This document shows positions 1 through 7,748 of a stretch of DNA of 64,000 nt, in pieces. Positions within the stretch are counted from its first letter, which is position 1. Every line of letters starts with the position of its first letter. Source of the DNA: Lentzea aerocolonigenes (GTDB taxonomy: Bacteria; Actinomycetota; Actinomycetes; Mycobacteriales; Pseudonocardiaceae); assembly GCF_000974445.1 (NCBI RefSeq), contig NZ_BBOJ01000036.1, positions 21,505 to 85,504 on the forward strand. The letters are read 5' to 3'. The translations under genes and the position numbers were made by a program. Below the pieces are notes generated by a model. The model did not search any database, was not told where the DNA came from, and was given only the letters and a program-made list of their open reading frames with translations.

Positions 1-691
1 CTTCGGCCTTGGTGCGGGCCTGGAGGTCGACGATGTTCTTGGGGTCGAGCGGGTTCGCCTCGTGGTTCGGGAAGCTGCCGTCGAGCTCGAAGTACATGGG
101 GATGACCTCGATGGGCAGGCCCTCGAAGACCTGCGGCACGGTGTAGCCGCCCATGCCGTTGCCCGCGTCCACAACGATCTTCAGCGGACGGATCTCACGC
201 AGGTTGACCAGCTCGTTCAGGTACTGGGCGTACTCCGCGAGCATGTTCCGCTCTTCGAACGTGCCCGGCGTCACGCCCTCGGCGTCCGGCACCTGGTTCT
301 CGGCGTCCTGACGGATCTGCGCGAGACCGGAGTCCTGGCCGACCGGCGACGCGCCCGCACGGCAGAGCTTGATGCCGTTGTACTGCGCCGGGTTGTGGCT
401 GGCGGTGAACATGGCACCCGGCAGGTCGAGCTTGCCGGACGCGAAGTAGAGCATGTCGGTGCTGGCCAGGCCGATGCTGATCACGTTGACGCCCTGCGCC
501 TGCGCACCCTCGGCGAAGGCCCTGGAGAGCCCTGGCGACGAGTCGCGCATGTCGTGACCGATCACGATCGCGGGTCCACCGACCAGGCGCGCGAAGGCCG
601 CGCCGAAGTCGCGCACTACGCCGGCGTCGAGCTGCTCACCGACCACCCCGCGGATGTCGTACGCCTTGACGATGCCGGACAGGTCACGCAC
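1..691 (-). CDS. pmmA: Phosphomannomutase/phosphoglucomutase, N-terminal part (3' end lies beyond base 1)
   Basis: This enzyme interconverts mannose-6-phosphate and mannose-1-phosphate in the cytoplasm, feeding GDP-mannose synthesis. About 230 residues are visible, reading leftward off the window. The opening DLSGIVKAYDIRG and the phosphoserine loop TASHNPAQYNG (residues about 96-106, phosphate-carrying Ser near 98) mark the alpha-D-phosphohexomutase superfamily. A DAGNGMGG segment and ELDGSFPNHEANP follow as expected. I start at GTG 691 because GGGAG lies eight bases upstream; an in-frame GTG at 700 is possible. It is the functional partner of the guanylyltransferase at 10654-11721. Preference for mannose over glucose is inferred from context and from the position equivalent to Rv3257c. 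Confidence 0.93.
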   Translation of the reverse strand, partial: MRDLSGIVKAYDIRGVVGEQLDAGVVRDFGAAFARLVGGPAIVIGHDMRDSSPGLSRAFAEGAQAQGVNVISIGLASTDMLYFASGKLDLPGAMFTASHNPAQYNGIKLCRAGASPVGQDSGLAQIRQDAENQVPDAEGVTPGTFEERNMLAEYAQYLNELVNLREIRPLKIVVDAGNGMGGYTVPQVFEGLPIEVIPMYFELDGSFPNHEANPLDPKNIVDLQARTKAE

Positions 692-773
692 GCCGCACAC
701 TCCCGAAACTCGCTCTTGACGGCCACTGCCCCGGCAGCCTACCGGCGAGAGGATCTGGGATGCGTGTGGTCAG

Positions 774-1133
774 TCAGTCCTCGTGCGGATCAGGCAATAC
801 CCGCAGGTGACCACGCCTCTGCGTGCCGATGGGCACGTCAGGCACCTTCGGGGTCACATCAGCCCGCCCAGCCTCACGAACGGCCTCGGCCAACGCCGTC
901 AGGTCGTCCACACTCGGCTCGGGCGCCGCGAACTCACCCTGGTGCCTCACGACCTCCCAGCCGCGCGGCGCCGTGAGCCGCAGGGCGTGCTCCTCGCACA
1001 GGTCGTAGCTGTGCGGTTCGGAGTACGTGGCGAGCGGTCCGACGACTGCGGTGGAGTCCGCATAGGCGTAGGTGAGCGTGGCGACAGCCGGGTTAGCACA
1101 CCCGGTTCGCGAGCACCGTCTCACGCTCCGCAC
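774..1133 (-). CDS. DUF3499 family protein, putative small zinc-binding protein
   Basis: This is a conserved actinobacterial protein of unknown function, about 119 residues. The conserved core starts RRCSRTGCANPAVATLTYAY and continues through DSTAVVGPLA and YDLCEEHALRL. The C-x4-C pair and the later C-x2-H look like a small zinc-ribbon-like site, which is my inference. The C-terminal third is charged and less conserved-looking. An open frame extends upstream to 1205, but the family usually begins close to the RRCSRTGC motif, so I prefer GTG 1133 (GTG 1124 is an alternative). It lies between the phosphohexomutase and a divergent metallopeptidase-fold gene, the arrangement of Rv3258c in M. tuberculosis. 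No function is claimed. Confidence 0.85.
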   Translation of the reverse strand: MRSVRRCSRTGCANPAVATLTYAYADSTAVVGPLATYSEPHSYDLCEEHALRLTAPRGWEVVRHQGEFAAPEPSVDDLTALAEAVREAGRADVTPKVPDVPIGTQRRGHLRVLPDPHED

Positions 1134-1226
1134 GATCGGGGACGATAGCGCGTCCACGCGACCCTGTGTGTGAGGCACGCTGTGTTTGCTCCCCGGCAGC
1201 AGCAACTAGGCTGCTCGGTTGTGGTG

Positions 1227-1670
1227 ATGGCAAGGGGTTCACGTCGACAGGACGAACCGCGTCGGCGCAACCGTGACCGACACGGCCGAGGCCTGCGCGG
1301 CCCTCTGTACCCGGCCACCCTCCCAGCCGCCCGCTCCAGGGCCGAACGCTTCGACGCCCTGGTCATCGAGGCACTGGAACCCCTGGAAGCCCGCTGGCGA
1401 ACCGAGCTCACGCAACTCGACGTGGCCGTGGACGACGTCCCAGACGTGCAGGTCGAGGGCGAAGACGGCGTGGTGGAGGACGGCAGCGTCCCCTTGGCCC
1501 GCCTGCTCCCCGCCGCCACGGACAGCCGTGCCCGAATCGTGCTGTACCGCCGCCCACTGGAGGCACGGGCGAAGGACGGCGCCGATCTGGCCGACCTGGT
1601 GCACGACGTCCTGGTGGAGCAGATCGCGAACTACCTGGGCCTGGACCCTGACGTGATCGACGAGGGCTAG
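1227..1670 (+). CDS. Metallopeptidase-family (zincin-1-like) protein with a degenerate active site
   Basis: A small cytoplasmic protein of 147 residues resembling the actinobacterial metallopeptidase family adjacent to DUF3499 (Rv3259 position). The N-terminus is very basic (MARGSRRQDEPRRRNRD). A helical stretch AERFDALVIEALEPLE is followed by VDDVPDVQVEG. Where zincin-1 proteins have HExxH, this protein reads LVHDVLVEQIANYLG: the first His is kept, the Glu is replaced by Asp and the second His is missing. Catalysis is therefore doubtful. I use ATG 1227; the frame is open back to 1170, but the extension looks unlike the family. It is divergent from DUF3499 and convergent with the glycosyltransferase at 2268. 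Confidence 0.75.
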   Translation: MARGSRRQDEPRRRNRDRHGRGLRGPLYPATLPAARSRAERFDALVIEALEPLEARWRTELTQLDVAVDDVPDVQVEGEDGVVEDGSVPLARLLPAATDSRARIVLYRRPLEARAKDGADLADLVHDVLVEQIANYLGLDPDVIDEG

Positions 1671-2267
1671 CTGAGACACCTCTCACACCGCAGGCTCACG
1701 CAAGGGTCCCCTCTGGCGGAGGCTCCCCCGCGACCCAACGTACCGAGCGGGTCTGACACTCAGCCGAGGCCGAGGCGAGGCCGAGGCGAGGCGGCGACAG
1801 CGCCGATGCCGCAGGCGAGGCGAACTCAAGCCCGAGGCCGAAGGCGAGGCGACGCGATGGCGCAGCCGAGCAGTCCTGGCTTGAAACGAAGGTTCCGGCG
1901 GTGTGGTCCCGTCACGAGTCGTGCCACAGCTCTTGTCGCGCCCGAGGGGAGAGGTCAAGTCGCACGCTTTTCGCGACTTGACCTCTCCCCTCGGGTGTGA
2001 CTCGCTCCTGGCTCGACTTGGGACGGGACCACACCGCCCGAACCGCACCACCAACGCAACGCGCAGCCGCCGAAAGCAACAGGCGTGCCATCAACCCGCC
2101 CACGGCGCTGGCCGGTCTTTGATCAGATTGGCGGGGTAAGGGCAGAGCCCCCAGCTTGAAACAGGCACGGCCCCACCCAACAAGACCACCTACGGAACCC
2201 GCTCCCGAACGCAACCCCGCCACCCCAAAGCGACCACCTACGAAACCGCGCGAAACCCAACGAAACC
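1671..2267. other. Gene-free interval between convergent genes, rich in repeats
   Basis: I see no convincing gene in this 597-base interval between the end of the metallopeptidase-fold gene and the end of the 1053-residue glycosyltransferase. Open frames here are broken up by the repeats and resemble no family. It holds a GC-rich imperfect tandem repeat (two perfect copies of CCGAGGCGAGG at 1770-1791 with partial copies to about 1855), a large nested palindrome (1891-2044) and a 10-bp tandem repeat that runs into the neighbouring stop codon (2241-2280). The interval is much longer than needed for termination between two convergent genes. Confidence 0.8.
1891..2044. repeat. Nested inverted repeat with a perfect 23-bp inner stem
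   Basis: The inner arms 1941-1963 and 1973-1995 are perfectly complementary (23 bp, starting CCCGAGGGGAGAGG) around a 9-base loop. With G-U pairs the stem extends to 1936-2000. An outer pair of 22-bp arms, 1891-1912 and 2023-2044 (GGTTCCGGCGGTGTGGTCCC with one mismatch), encloses it. As RNA it would fold from either strand, so it could end both convergent transcripts. The two-layer architecture is more like a short non-autonomous mobile element or a dispersed palindromic repeat than a simple terminator. There is no U-tract. Confidence 0.85.
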
Positions 2268-2280
2268 CTACGAAACCCGC
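2241..2280. repeat. Four tandem copies of a 10-bp unit, CGAAACCCNN
   Basis: Units start at 2241, 2251, 2261 and 2271 and read CGAAACC plus three variable bases; the last three share CGAAACCC. The array overlaps the stop codon (2268-2270, read leftward) of the large glycosyltransferase gene. A period of 10 bases is not a multiple of three, so a copy-number change would alter the C-terminus of that protein. Confidence 0.8.
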
Positions 2281-5200
2281 CGCCTCCCAGGCACAGCAGT
2301 CAAAACCGTGAACAACCCAGCCGCAGCCTGCCCCAACAACAAAAAGTCCCTCAACGTCGAAGACATAGAAACCCGAACCTCAGCATCAGCAGACGGCAAC
2401 GGCACCCCCACCAAATGCCCCCAAGCCCGCACAACAGGCACCCGAACCCCATCCACAGACACCACCCACCCAGGCTCGTCCTCAGCGGCCAGCACGAGAA
2501 CCCGCCCCTCCCCACCAGGCGAAACCCGAACAGCCACCTCCGGCAACGACACGTTCACCGGCGCCACTCCAGCAGCAGCCAACTCAGCCGGAGGCTCCCC
2601 ACCAGTCCGAGCCCGCCGAGCCAACTCAGGCGCCAGCAACACCCCGGTGTCCGCAGCAAACCGCAACCGCAAAACCGGCCGCCCATCAGAGGCAGAAGGC
2701 GCAACAGACACCAACTCGCCGGCAGCCGAACGCACCCGTGACGAAGCCTCCTCAGAAGGCAGCACCACAAACGCGACCCCAGACGAAGCCGCCTGAGCCA
2801 ACGCAACCTTCACCGCGGGCGCAGCCCCGTCCAGCAACGACGAGTTCCACCGCCTCAACCGAGCAGGCGACGACACGGTCGGCACCAGATCGTCGTCCCC
2901 AAAGGCAGGCATCCGCCCAGCAACCTGCCGAACCGGCCCACCAAGGATCAACACCGACCGCCCAGTCCGCTCCAACTCGGCAGTCAACGACGACGACAAC
3001 CGAACCCCGCCATCAGCCTTCAACGGCCCGGACCGGAGATCCAGGAACCCGGCCACCCCGAGGCTGACCAACGTCACCACACCCACCACGTACACGGCCC
3101 GGCGCACCCGAACCTGTCCCGCGACGCCAGGCGGAACCCCGCGCTGACACCCCGCGAGCACCACACACACGAGCCCCCACGCCACGAGGACCAACGGCGT
3201 CCCAGGCCAAGCCTTCACAGCAGCAACCGCCGCCAACGCCCCGATGGCGAGCACGATCACCAACAGCCCGGGAAGCATCCCCGCGTTGGGACGCAGCACA
3301 GCAGCAGCGAACGCGGCGGCCACGAAGACCGAGCACACGATCAGGTTCGGCGGCGGCGACTCGAAGGCCGCGCCAAGGCCGTTGAGGACCATCTCCGGGT
3401 GTTGCAGCAGCACGGCTGGCCACGGCAGAAGCAACGCCATCGGCAGAAGCACGATCACGAACAGAGCCGCGATCCGCCGAGCGCCGCCGGACACCGCGAT
3501 GAACCCGACGAGGGACCCGACGATCGTGACGGCGTGGGTCAGCGGCGAGAACGCGCCCAGCACGGCGACGCCGATGGCCGTTCCCGATGCCATGGGCAAC
3601 CAGGCGTGCGTGGACGACGCGCGCAAGACCGCGTACACGCCGGCGAACACAACTGGCACCACGACGTGGACGACGACGACGTCGAGGCGTCCCTCGGACA
3701 CGGCCGTTGTCGCCACGGGCAGCAAGCCGTAGAAAGCAGCGACCACCGCGCGCACGGAACGTCGTACGCGCATGCCGCGTGACGCGATGTAGGCCGACAA
3801 CGCGGCGAGGGGGATGTCGCCGAGCAACAGCATCGCCACGGCGAACGACGGGCCGCCTGGGATCAGGCCCAGCACGGCCAGGGCGGCGGGAGCGGGAGCC
3901 GCGGTGCCGCCGGAGACCGGGTGCCACGACGACAGGTAGGTCGACCAGACCTCCCCCAGCGAGCCGACCGGGAGCAGGCGGCCGCCCGCGAGGTCGAGGC
4001 CCAGGCGCGACCAGTTCGCGATCACCGCCACCAGCGTGAGGCTCAGCACCAGCAGCACCGGGGGCGCGAGCAACAGCGACCGCAGCACGCGCGACTGGTC
4101 GACCTCGACGAAGACCATCTCGCCACCGGCGCGCGGGCCCGGTGACGGACGGGGGCGCGGCGAAGGGCGAAGTGCACCCGGAAGAGCAGCCTCCACCTGG
4201 ACGACGACCGGCGGGCGGCGCAGACCGGCGACGCGCGGGCGGCCGCGGGACGCACCGGCGGGCAGCGCGGACGGGCCGACCGGGCGGGAGTCCACTTCGG
4301 ACGGTTCGAGCCACGTCGAACTGGCATCGGTTGCGGGCAAACGACCCAGCGCGGCGTCGGCCTCGACGCGACGGCGGACCATGAACGTCGCGCCGGCCCG
4401 GACCGCGTTGCGAAATCTGGTGAGTCTGCTGGTGAAGAGGCCGCGCACGACGGCGGAACCCCGGCGCGCGCGGCGTCCTTCGCGCAGACGGCCGCGCGTC
4501 AGCAGATAACGGGCGGCGCCGACTTCGGCGTGTGCGTCGGCGAAACGCCGGAGAAAAAGGAAGCCCAGAGCGCGCAGCAGCGACAACAACAGCAGCCGCG
4601 GAAGTCCGATGAGGAACGAGATAGTTGAACAATTGACCAGAAAAGTCCGCATGCCGTGCGCGCGGTCGACACCGCGAAATGACGGACCCGGCCGAGCCAT
4701 GGCCGCGTCCAAACGGCGTGCGCCTTTGGTCGCCGCGCGCGCGTGACGCATCCGCGCAACAGGAACGCACAGGACCAAATGACCGGCACGATTGGTCCGC
4801 CAGCCGAAGTCGAGATCGTCGCGCAGCAGCGGCATCGCCTCGTCGTAGCCGCCGAGGGCGTGCCAGACCTCGCGCCTGATCAGCGATCCTGCCGACGACA
4901 CCGCGAGAACCTCGGTGCTCTGCTGGAACGACGCGGAGTGCTCGGCCGACGACAGACCCGTCTGCCGATGTCCCGAGGCATCCGTCGACAAACCCGCTTC
5001 GACGACCAGACGAGAATCCACCCAATCGAGGCACAGCGGGCCCAGCACGGCAGCCGACGGCGACACCTCGGCCGCGGTCAGCAAGGCGGCCAGGCAGTCG
5101 GGTTCGGGCGCGCTGTCGTCGTGCAGCAACCACAGCCACTTGCCGGGATCGCCCCACCGTTCGACGGCGTGCTCGACCGCGATGCGCACAGCGGTGGCGA

Positions 5201-5429
5201 AACCGGTGCCGCGCGGCACGGTCAGCACTCCGTCCAGCAGATCTTCTGCCTCCGCCAGCACCTTCGGCGTGCGGTCGTGGGATCCGGTGTCGACCGCGAT
5301 CACGTGCCGAGGGCGAATTCGCTGACGCCGCAACGCGGACAGCGCCGTGCTGAGCCACTGGTCGCCGTCGTGGCAGACCAGGACGCACAGCACCGGCGCA
5401 GTCCGGAGCCTCGGGTGAGGACTTGTCAC
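2268..5429 (-). CDS. Large membrane glycosyltransferase: GT2 domain plus polytopic C-terminal region
   Basis: Predicted to transfer a sugar during assembly of a cell-surface glycan; donor and acceptor are unknown. Of 1053 residues, about 1-300 form a GT2 (GT-A) domain: VLCVLVCHDGDQWLSTALSA, then VDTGSHDRT, the acidic HDDSAPEPDC segment, and GGYDEAMPLLRDDLDFGWR. A basic, proline-rich linker (about 330-430) leads to roughly eleven hydrophobic segments beginning with LLLAPPVLLVLSLTLVAVIA. An extracytoplasmic tail (DEPGWVVSVDGVRVPVV) and a final hydrophobic segment close the protein. GTG 5429 has TTGAGGAC just upstream. In M. tuberculosis the two neighbouring genes abut, so this gene looks like an addition to the conserved order. 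Its 3' end lies in the tandem repeat described separately. Confidence 0.88.
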   Translation of the reverse strand: MTSPHPRLRTAPVLCVLVCHDGDQWLSTALSALRRQRIRPRHVIAVDTGSHDRTPKVLAEAEDLLDGVLTVPRGTGFATAVRIAVEHAVERWGDPGKWLWLLHDDSAPEPDCLAALLTAAEVSPSAAVLGPLCLDWVDSRLVVEAGLSTDASGHRQTGLSSAEHSASFQQSTEVLAVSSAGSLIRREVWHALGGYDEAMPLLRDDLDFGWRTNRAGHLVLCVPVARMRHARAATKGARRLDAAMARPGPSFRGVDRAHGMRTFLVNCSTISFLIGLPRLLLLSLLRALGFLFLRRFADAHAEVGAARYLLTRGRLREGRRARRGSAVVRGLFTSRLTRFRNAVRAGATFMVRRRVEADAALGRLPATDASSTWLEPSEVDSRPVGPSALPAGASRGRPRVAGLRRPPVVVQVEAALPGALRPSPRPRPSPGPRAGGEMVFVEVDQSRVLRSLLLAPPVLLVLSLTLVAVIANWSRLGLDLAGGRLLPVGSLGEVWSTYLSSWHPVSGGTAAPAPAALAVLGLIPGGPSFAVAMLLLGDIPLAALSAYIASRGMRVRRSVRAVVAAFYGLLPVATTAVSEGRLDVVVVHVVVPVVFAGVYAVLRASSTHAWLPMASGTAIGVAVLGAFSPLTHAVTIVGSLVGFIAVSGGARRIAALFVIVLLPMALLLPWPAVLLQHPEMVLNGLGAAFESPPPNLIVCSVFVAAAFAAAVLRPNAGMLPGLLVIVLAIGALAAVAAVKAWPGTPLVLVAWGLVCVVLAGCQRGVPPGVAGQVRVRRAVYVVGVVTLVSLGVAGFLDLRSGPLKADGGVRLSSSLTAELERTGRSVLILGGPVRQVAGRMPAFGDDDLVPTVSSPARLRRWNSSLLDGAAPAVKVALAQAASSGVAFVVLPSEEASSRVRSAAGELVSVAPSASDGRPVLRLRFAADTGVLLAPELARRARTGGEPPAELAAAGVAPVNVSLPEVAVRVSPGGEGRVLVLAAEDEPGWVVSVDGVRVPVVRAWGHLVGVPLPSADAEVRVSMSSTLRDFLLLGQAAAGLFTVLTAVPGRRRVS

Positions 5430-5468
5430 GTCCTCAAGTTAAGGCAGAAAGATCACGCTTCTGACCGA

Positions 5469-5774
5469 TCAGACGGCTCGCTTCTTCAGTTTGCGGCGCT
5501 CCCGTTCGCTGAGACCGCCCCAGATGCCGAAGCGTTCATCGTGCTGGAGCGCGTACTCCAGGCACTCCGACCGAACCTCGCAGCCCAGGCAGATGCGCTT
5601 GGCCTCCCGCGTCGAACCACCCTTTTCGGGGAAGAACGCCTCGGGATCCGTCTGTGCGCAAAGCGCGCGCTCCTGCCAGTCCTGCTCGTCGGCAGGGTCG
5701 AACAGGTACGACAGCTCGCCCTGTACGACCGGCTGCGTGACGTGATCTTCTTCGAGCTCTTCGAATTCCTGCAT
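5469..5774 (-). CDS. whiB2: WhiB-family iron-sulfur transcriptional regulator (WhiB2/WhiB type)
   Basis: A 101-residue WhiB protein that binds a 4Fe-4S cluster and acts with the primary sigma factor; members at this locus control septation and sporulation. The four cluster cysteines are at residues 39, 62, 65 and 71 (RALCAQ, RICLGCEVRSEC). The turn motif FGIWGGLSERER follows and a basic tail RRKLKKRAV ends the protein. The start is ATG 5774, preceded by AGGAGG at good spacing; longer in-frame readings back to 5930 have no family-like sequence. A well-spaced promoter lies about 80 bases upstream. The position corresponds to Rv3260c. Specific targets cannot be read from the sequence. Confidence 0.96.
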   Translation of the reverse strand: MQEFEELEEDHVTQPVVQGELSYLFDPADEQDWQERALCAQTDPEAFFPEKGGSTREAKRICLGCEVRSECLEYALQHDERFGIWGGLSERERRKLKKRAV

Positions 5775-5856
5775 TTCGTCCGCCTCCTCGCCTTCCGCTC
5801 TCCCCGGTTGGCGGACGCCAGACGCCGCTCCCACAACGACGAATGACACCGATGTG

Positions 5857-5885
5857 ATTACACCTGCGTCACAGCGGGCGGTCAA
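5857..5885 (-). promoter_or_regulatory. Probable promoter of whiB2
   Basis: Read on the minus strand, TTGACC (5885-5880) and TGTAAT (5862-5857) are separated by exactly 17 bases, close to the housekeeping -35/-10 consensus. Transcription would start near 5850, giving a leader of about 75 bases before the whiB2 ATG. No -35/-10 pair of similar quality was seen for the divergent protease gene. Confidence 0.65.
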
Positions 5886-6019
5886 GCGGAGTCCACACGT
5901 CGGGGGATATTCGCGCGGATGGTCGCTCAAACCTTGACTGGAGGCACGGACAGTGATTCACGCGTCGCAACCGGTCCCCGAACGGCCCACCACGCCAGCC
6001 GACACGCCACACTGGTGGG

Positions 6020-6769
6020 GTGAAGCGATCAGCGGTGCGCCCCAGTCCACTGTTCCTCGGCCTGCTCGCGGCGACCGTCGCCGGAGGGGCCCTCACCCTG
6101 CTCGAAGGCGACGTCGCCGTCATCTCGGGCACCATCCTCTTCGTACTCGCCGGGTGGGCGGTGACGCTGTGCCTGCACGAGTTCGGGCACGCCGCCGTGG
6201 CGTACAAGGGCGGCGATTTTTCCGTACGTGACAAGGGTTATCTGACCCTCGACATCCGCCGTTACACCGACCCCGTGCTGAGCATCGTGCTGCCGCTGGT
6301 GCTCCTCGTGATCGGCGGACTGCCGCTGCCAGGTGGAGCCGTGTGGATCAACCACTACGCGCTGCGCTCGAAGAAGGTCGAGTCGTTCGTCTCACTCGCC
6401 GGGCCACTCGCCAACCTCCTCGCCGGCATCGTGCTCATCTGGATCGTCGCGCTGACGTCCCCGCCCTTCGCGCTCGGCCCGGCGATCTCCTACCTCGCGC
6501 TGCTCCAGGTGCTGGCGTTCGTGCTGAACATCCTGCCCGTGCCGGGCCTCGACGGCTGGGGCGTCTGGGAACCGTTCATGCCGCCAAAGGCACAGCAGTT
6601 CGGCGCGAAGGTCCGGCCGTGGGCGCCGCTGGTGCTGTTCGCCGTCCTGATCAGCTTCCCTGTCGCCAGCGGAATGCTCTGGTCAGCGGCGACGTCGCTC
6701 TTCGAGCTCCTGGGCGGCGATCAGTTCTCCGCAGGCTACGGCTTGAGCAACTTCCTGTTCTGGCGCTGA
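6020..6769 (+). CDS. M50-family (site-2 protease type) membrane metalloprotease
   Basis: An intramembrane zinc protease expected to cleave substrates within the bilayer, typically in regulated proteolysis. The protein is 249 residues with about six hydrophobic segments. The zinc motif HEFGH is at residues 53-57 inside the second segment (GWAVTLCLHEFGHAAVAY). The third ligand motif NILPVPGLDGW is at about 170-180, with the Asp near 178. There is no PDZ domain between the motifs, as in the short M50B subgroup. GTG 6020 is the chosen start. The gene is divergent from whiB2 and is followed 25 bases later by cofD in the same direction, so it may share the F420 transcript. No anti-sigma-like substrate gene is adjacent. 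Confidence 0.92.
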   Translation: MKRSAVRPSPLFLGLLAATVAGGALTLLEGDVAVISGTILFVLAGWAVTLCLHEFGHAAVAYKGGDFSVRDKGYLTLDIRRYTDPVLSIVLPLVLLVIGGLPLPGGAVWINHYALRSKKVESFVSLAGPLANLLAGIVLIWIVALTSPPFALGPAISYLALLQVLAFVLNILPVPGLDGWGVWEPFMPPKAQQFGAKVRPWAPLVLFAVLISFPVASGMLWSAATSLFELLGGDQFSAGYGLSNFLFWR

Positions 6770-6794
6770 CGGCCGTGTGGAAGCATGGGACGGC

Positions 6795-7748
6795 GTGAAG
6801 GTCGTAGCACTGGTCGGCGGGGTCGGCGGCGCGAGGTTCCTCCAGGGACTCAAGACACTCGGAGCGGACGTCACCGCGGTGGTGAACACCGGCGATGACG
6901 TGTGGATGCACGGGTTGCGCATCACGCCGGACCTCGACACCTGCATGTACACGCTGGGCGGCGGGATCGACGTCGAACGCGGCTGGGGCCGTGAGAACGA
7001 GTCCTGGACCGTCAAGGAGGAGCTCGCGGCGTACGGCGCCGAGCCGACGTGGTTCGGGCTCGGCGACCGCGACATCGCCACGCACCTCGTCCGCACGCGG
7101 ATGCTGCGCGCCGGCTACCCCCTGTCGGCCGTGACGGAGGCGCTGTGCGACCGGTGGAAGCCGGGCGTGAAGCTGCTGCCGATGTCGGACGACAGGGTGG
7201 AGACGCACGTCGTCGTCGAGCTGGACGGCGAACCGAAGGCGATCCACTTCCAGGAGTGGTGGGTCAAGCACCGGGCGGGCGTCCCGGCGCAGTCGTTCGC
7301 GTTCGTCGGTGCCGAGGCGGCGACCGCCGGACCGGGCGTGCTGGACGCGATCGCCGAGGCCGACGCGGTGATCCTCGCCCCGTCCAACCCGGTGGTGAGC
7401 ATCGGCACGATCTTGAACGTGCCCGGTGTGCGGGACGCGCTGCGCAAGACCGAGGCCGGTGTCGTGGGCCTGTCGCCGATCATCGGCGGGAAACCGTTGC
7501 GGGGCATGGCCGACGCTTGTTTGGACGCGATCGGTGTGGAGACCACCGCCGAGGCGGTCGGGCGGCTCTACGGCTCCCGCAAGTGCTCGGAGGACGGCAT
7601 CCTGGACGCGTGGCTGGTGCACACCGGCGACCGCGCCGACGTGCCCGGTGTCGCGGTCCGTGCGGTTCCGCTCCTGATGTCCGATGTGGACGCCACGGCG
7701 CAGATGGCCCGTGACGCGCTGGAACTGGCCGGAGTCGACGTTGACTGA
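6795..7748 (+). CDS. cofD: 2-phospho-L-lactate (or phosphoenolpyruvate) transferase CofD/FbiA
   Basis: Transfers the phospho-lactate or, in actinobacteria, the phosphoenolpyruvyl group from the guanylylated donor to the deazaflavin Fo, making (dehydro-)F420-0. The 317-residue protein begins KVVALVGGVGGARFLQGL, the nucleotide-binding loop of the family. NTGDDVWMHGLRITPDLDT and NPVVSIGTILNVPGV follow, all typical of CofD. GTG 6795, with GGGA just upstream, matches the family N-terminus; a further in-frame GTG at 6777 adds six atypical residues. It overlaps fbiB by 8 bases, so translation is probably coupled. The other F420 genes (fbiC, fbiD) are not in the window. Confidence 0.95.
   Translation: MKVVALVGGVGGARFLQGLKTLGADVTAVVNTGDDVWMHGLRITPDLDTCMYTLGGGIDVERGWGRENESWTVKEELAAYGAEPTWFGLGDRDIATHLVRTRMLRAGYPLSAVTEALCDRWKPGVKLLPMSDDRVETHVVVELDGEPKAIHFQEWWVKHRAGVPAQSFAFVGAEAATAGPGVLDAIAEADAVILAPSNPVVSIGTILNVPGVRDALRKTEAGVVGLSPIIGGKPLRGMADACLDAIGVETTAEAVGRLYGSRKCSEDGILDAWLVHTGDRADVPGVAVRAVPLLMSDVDATAQMARDALELAGVDVD

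Noticed and set aside
62..976. A plus-strand frame over the phosphomannomutase gene
   Set aside because: The minus strand encodes an unambiguous phosphohexomutase with its phosphoserine loop. The plus frame is His/Arg-rich shadow sequence.
2241..2280. CRISPR-like short repeats
   Set aside because: The units are 10 bp and directly adjacent without spacers, so this is a simple tandem repeat. No CRISPR array or cas gene was seen in the window.
3013..5388. A second long minus-strand frame inside the large glycosyltransferase gene
   Set aside because: It is extremely Arg-rich and lacks any motif, whereas the overlapping 1053-residue frame has the full GT2 signature and membrane segments.
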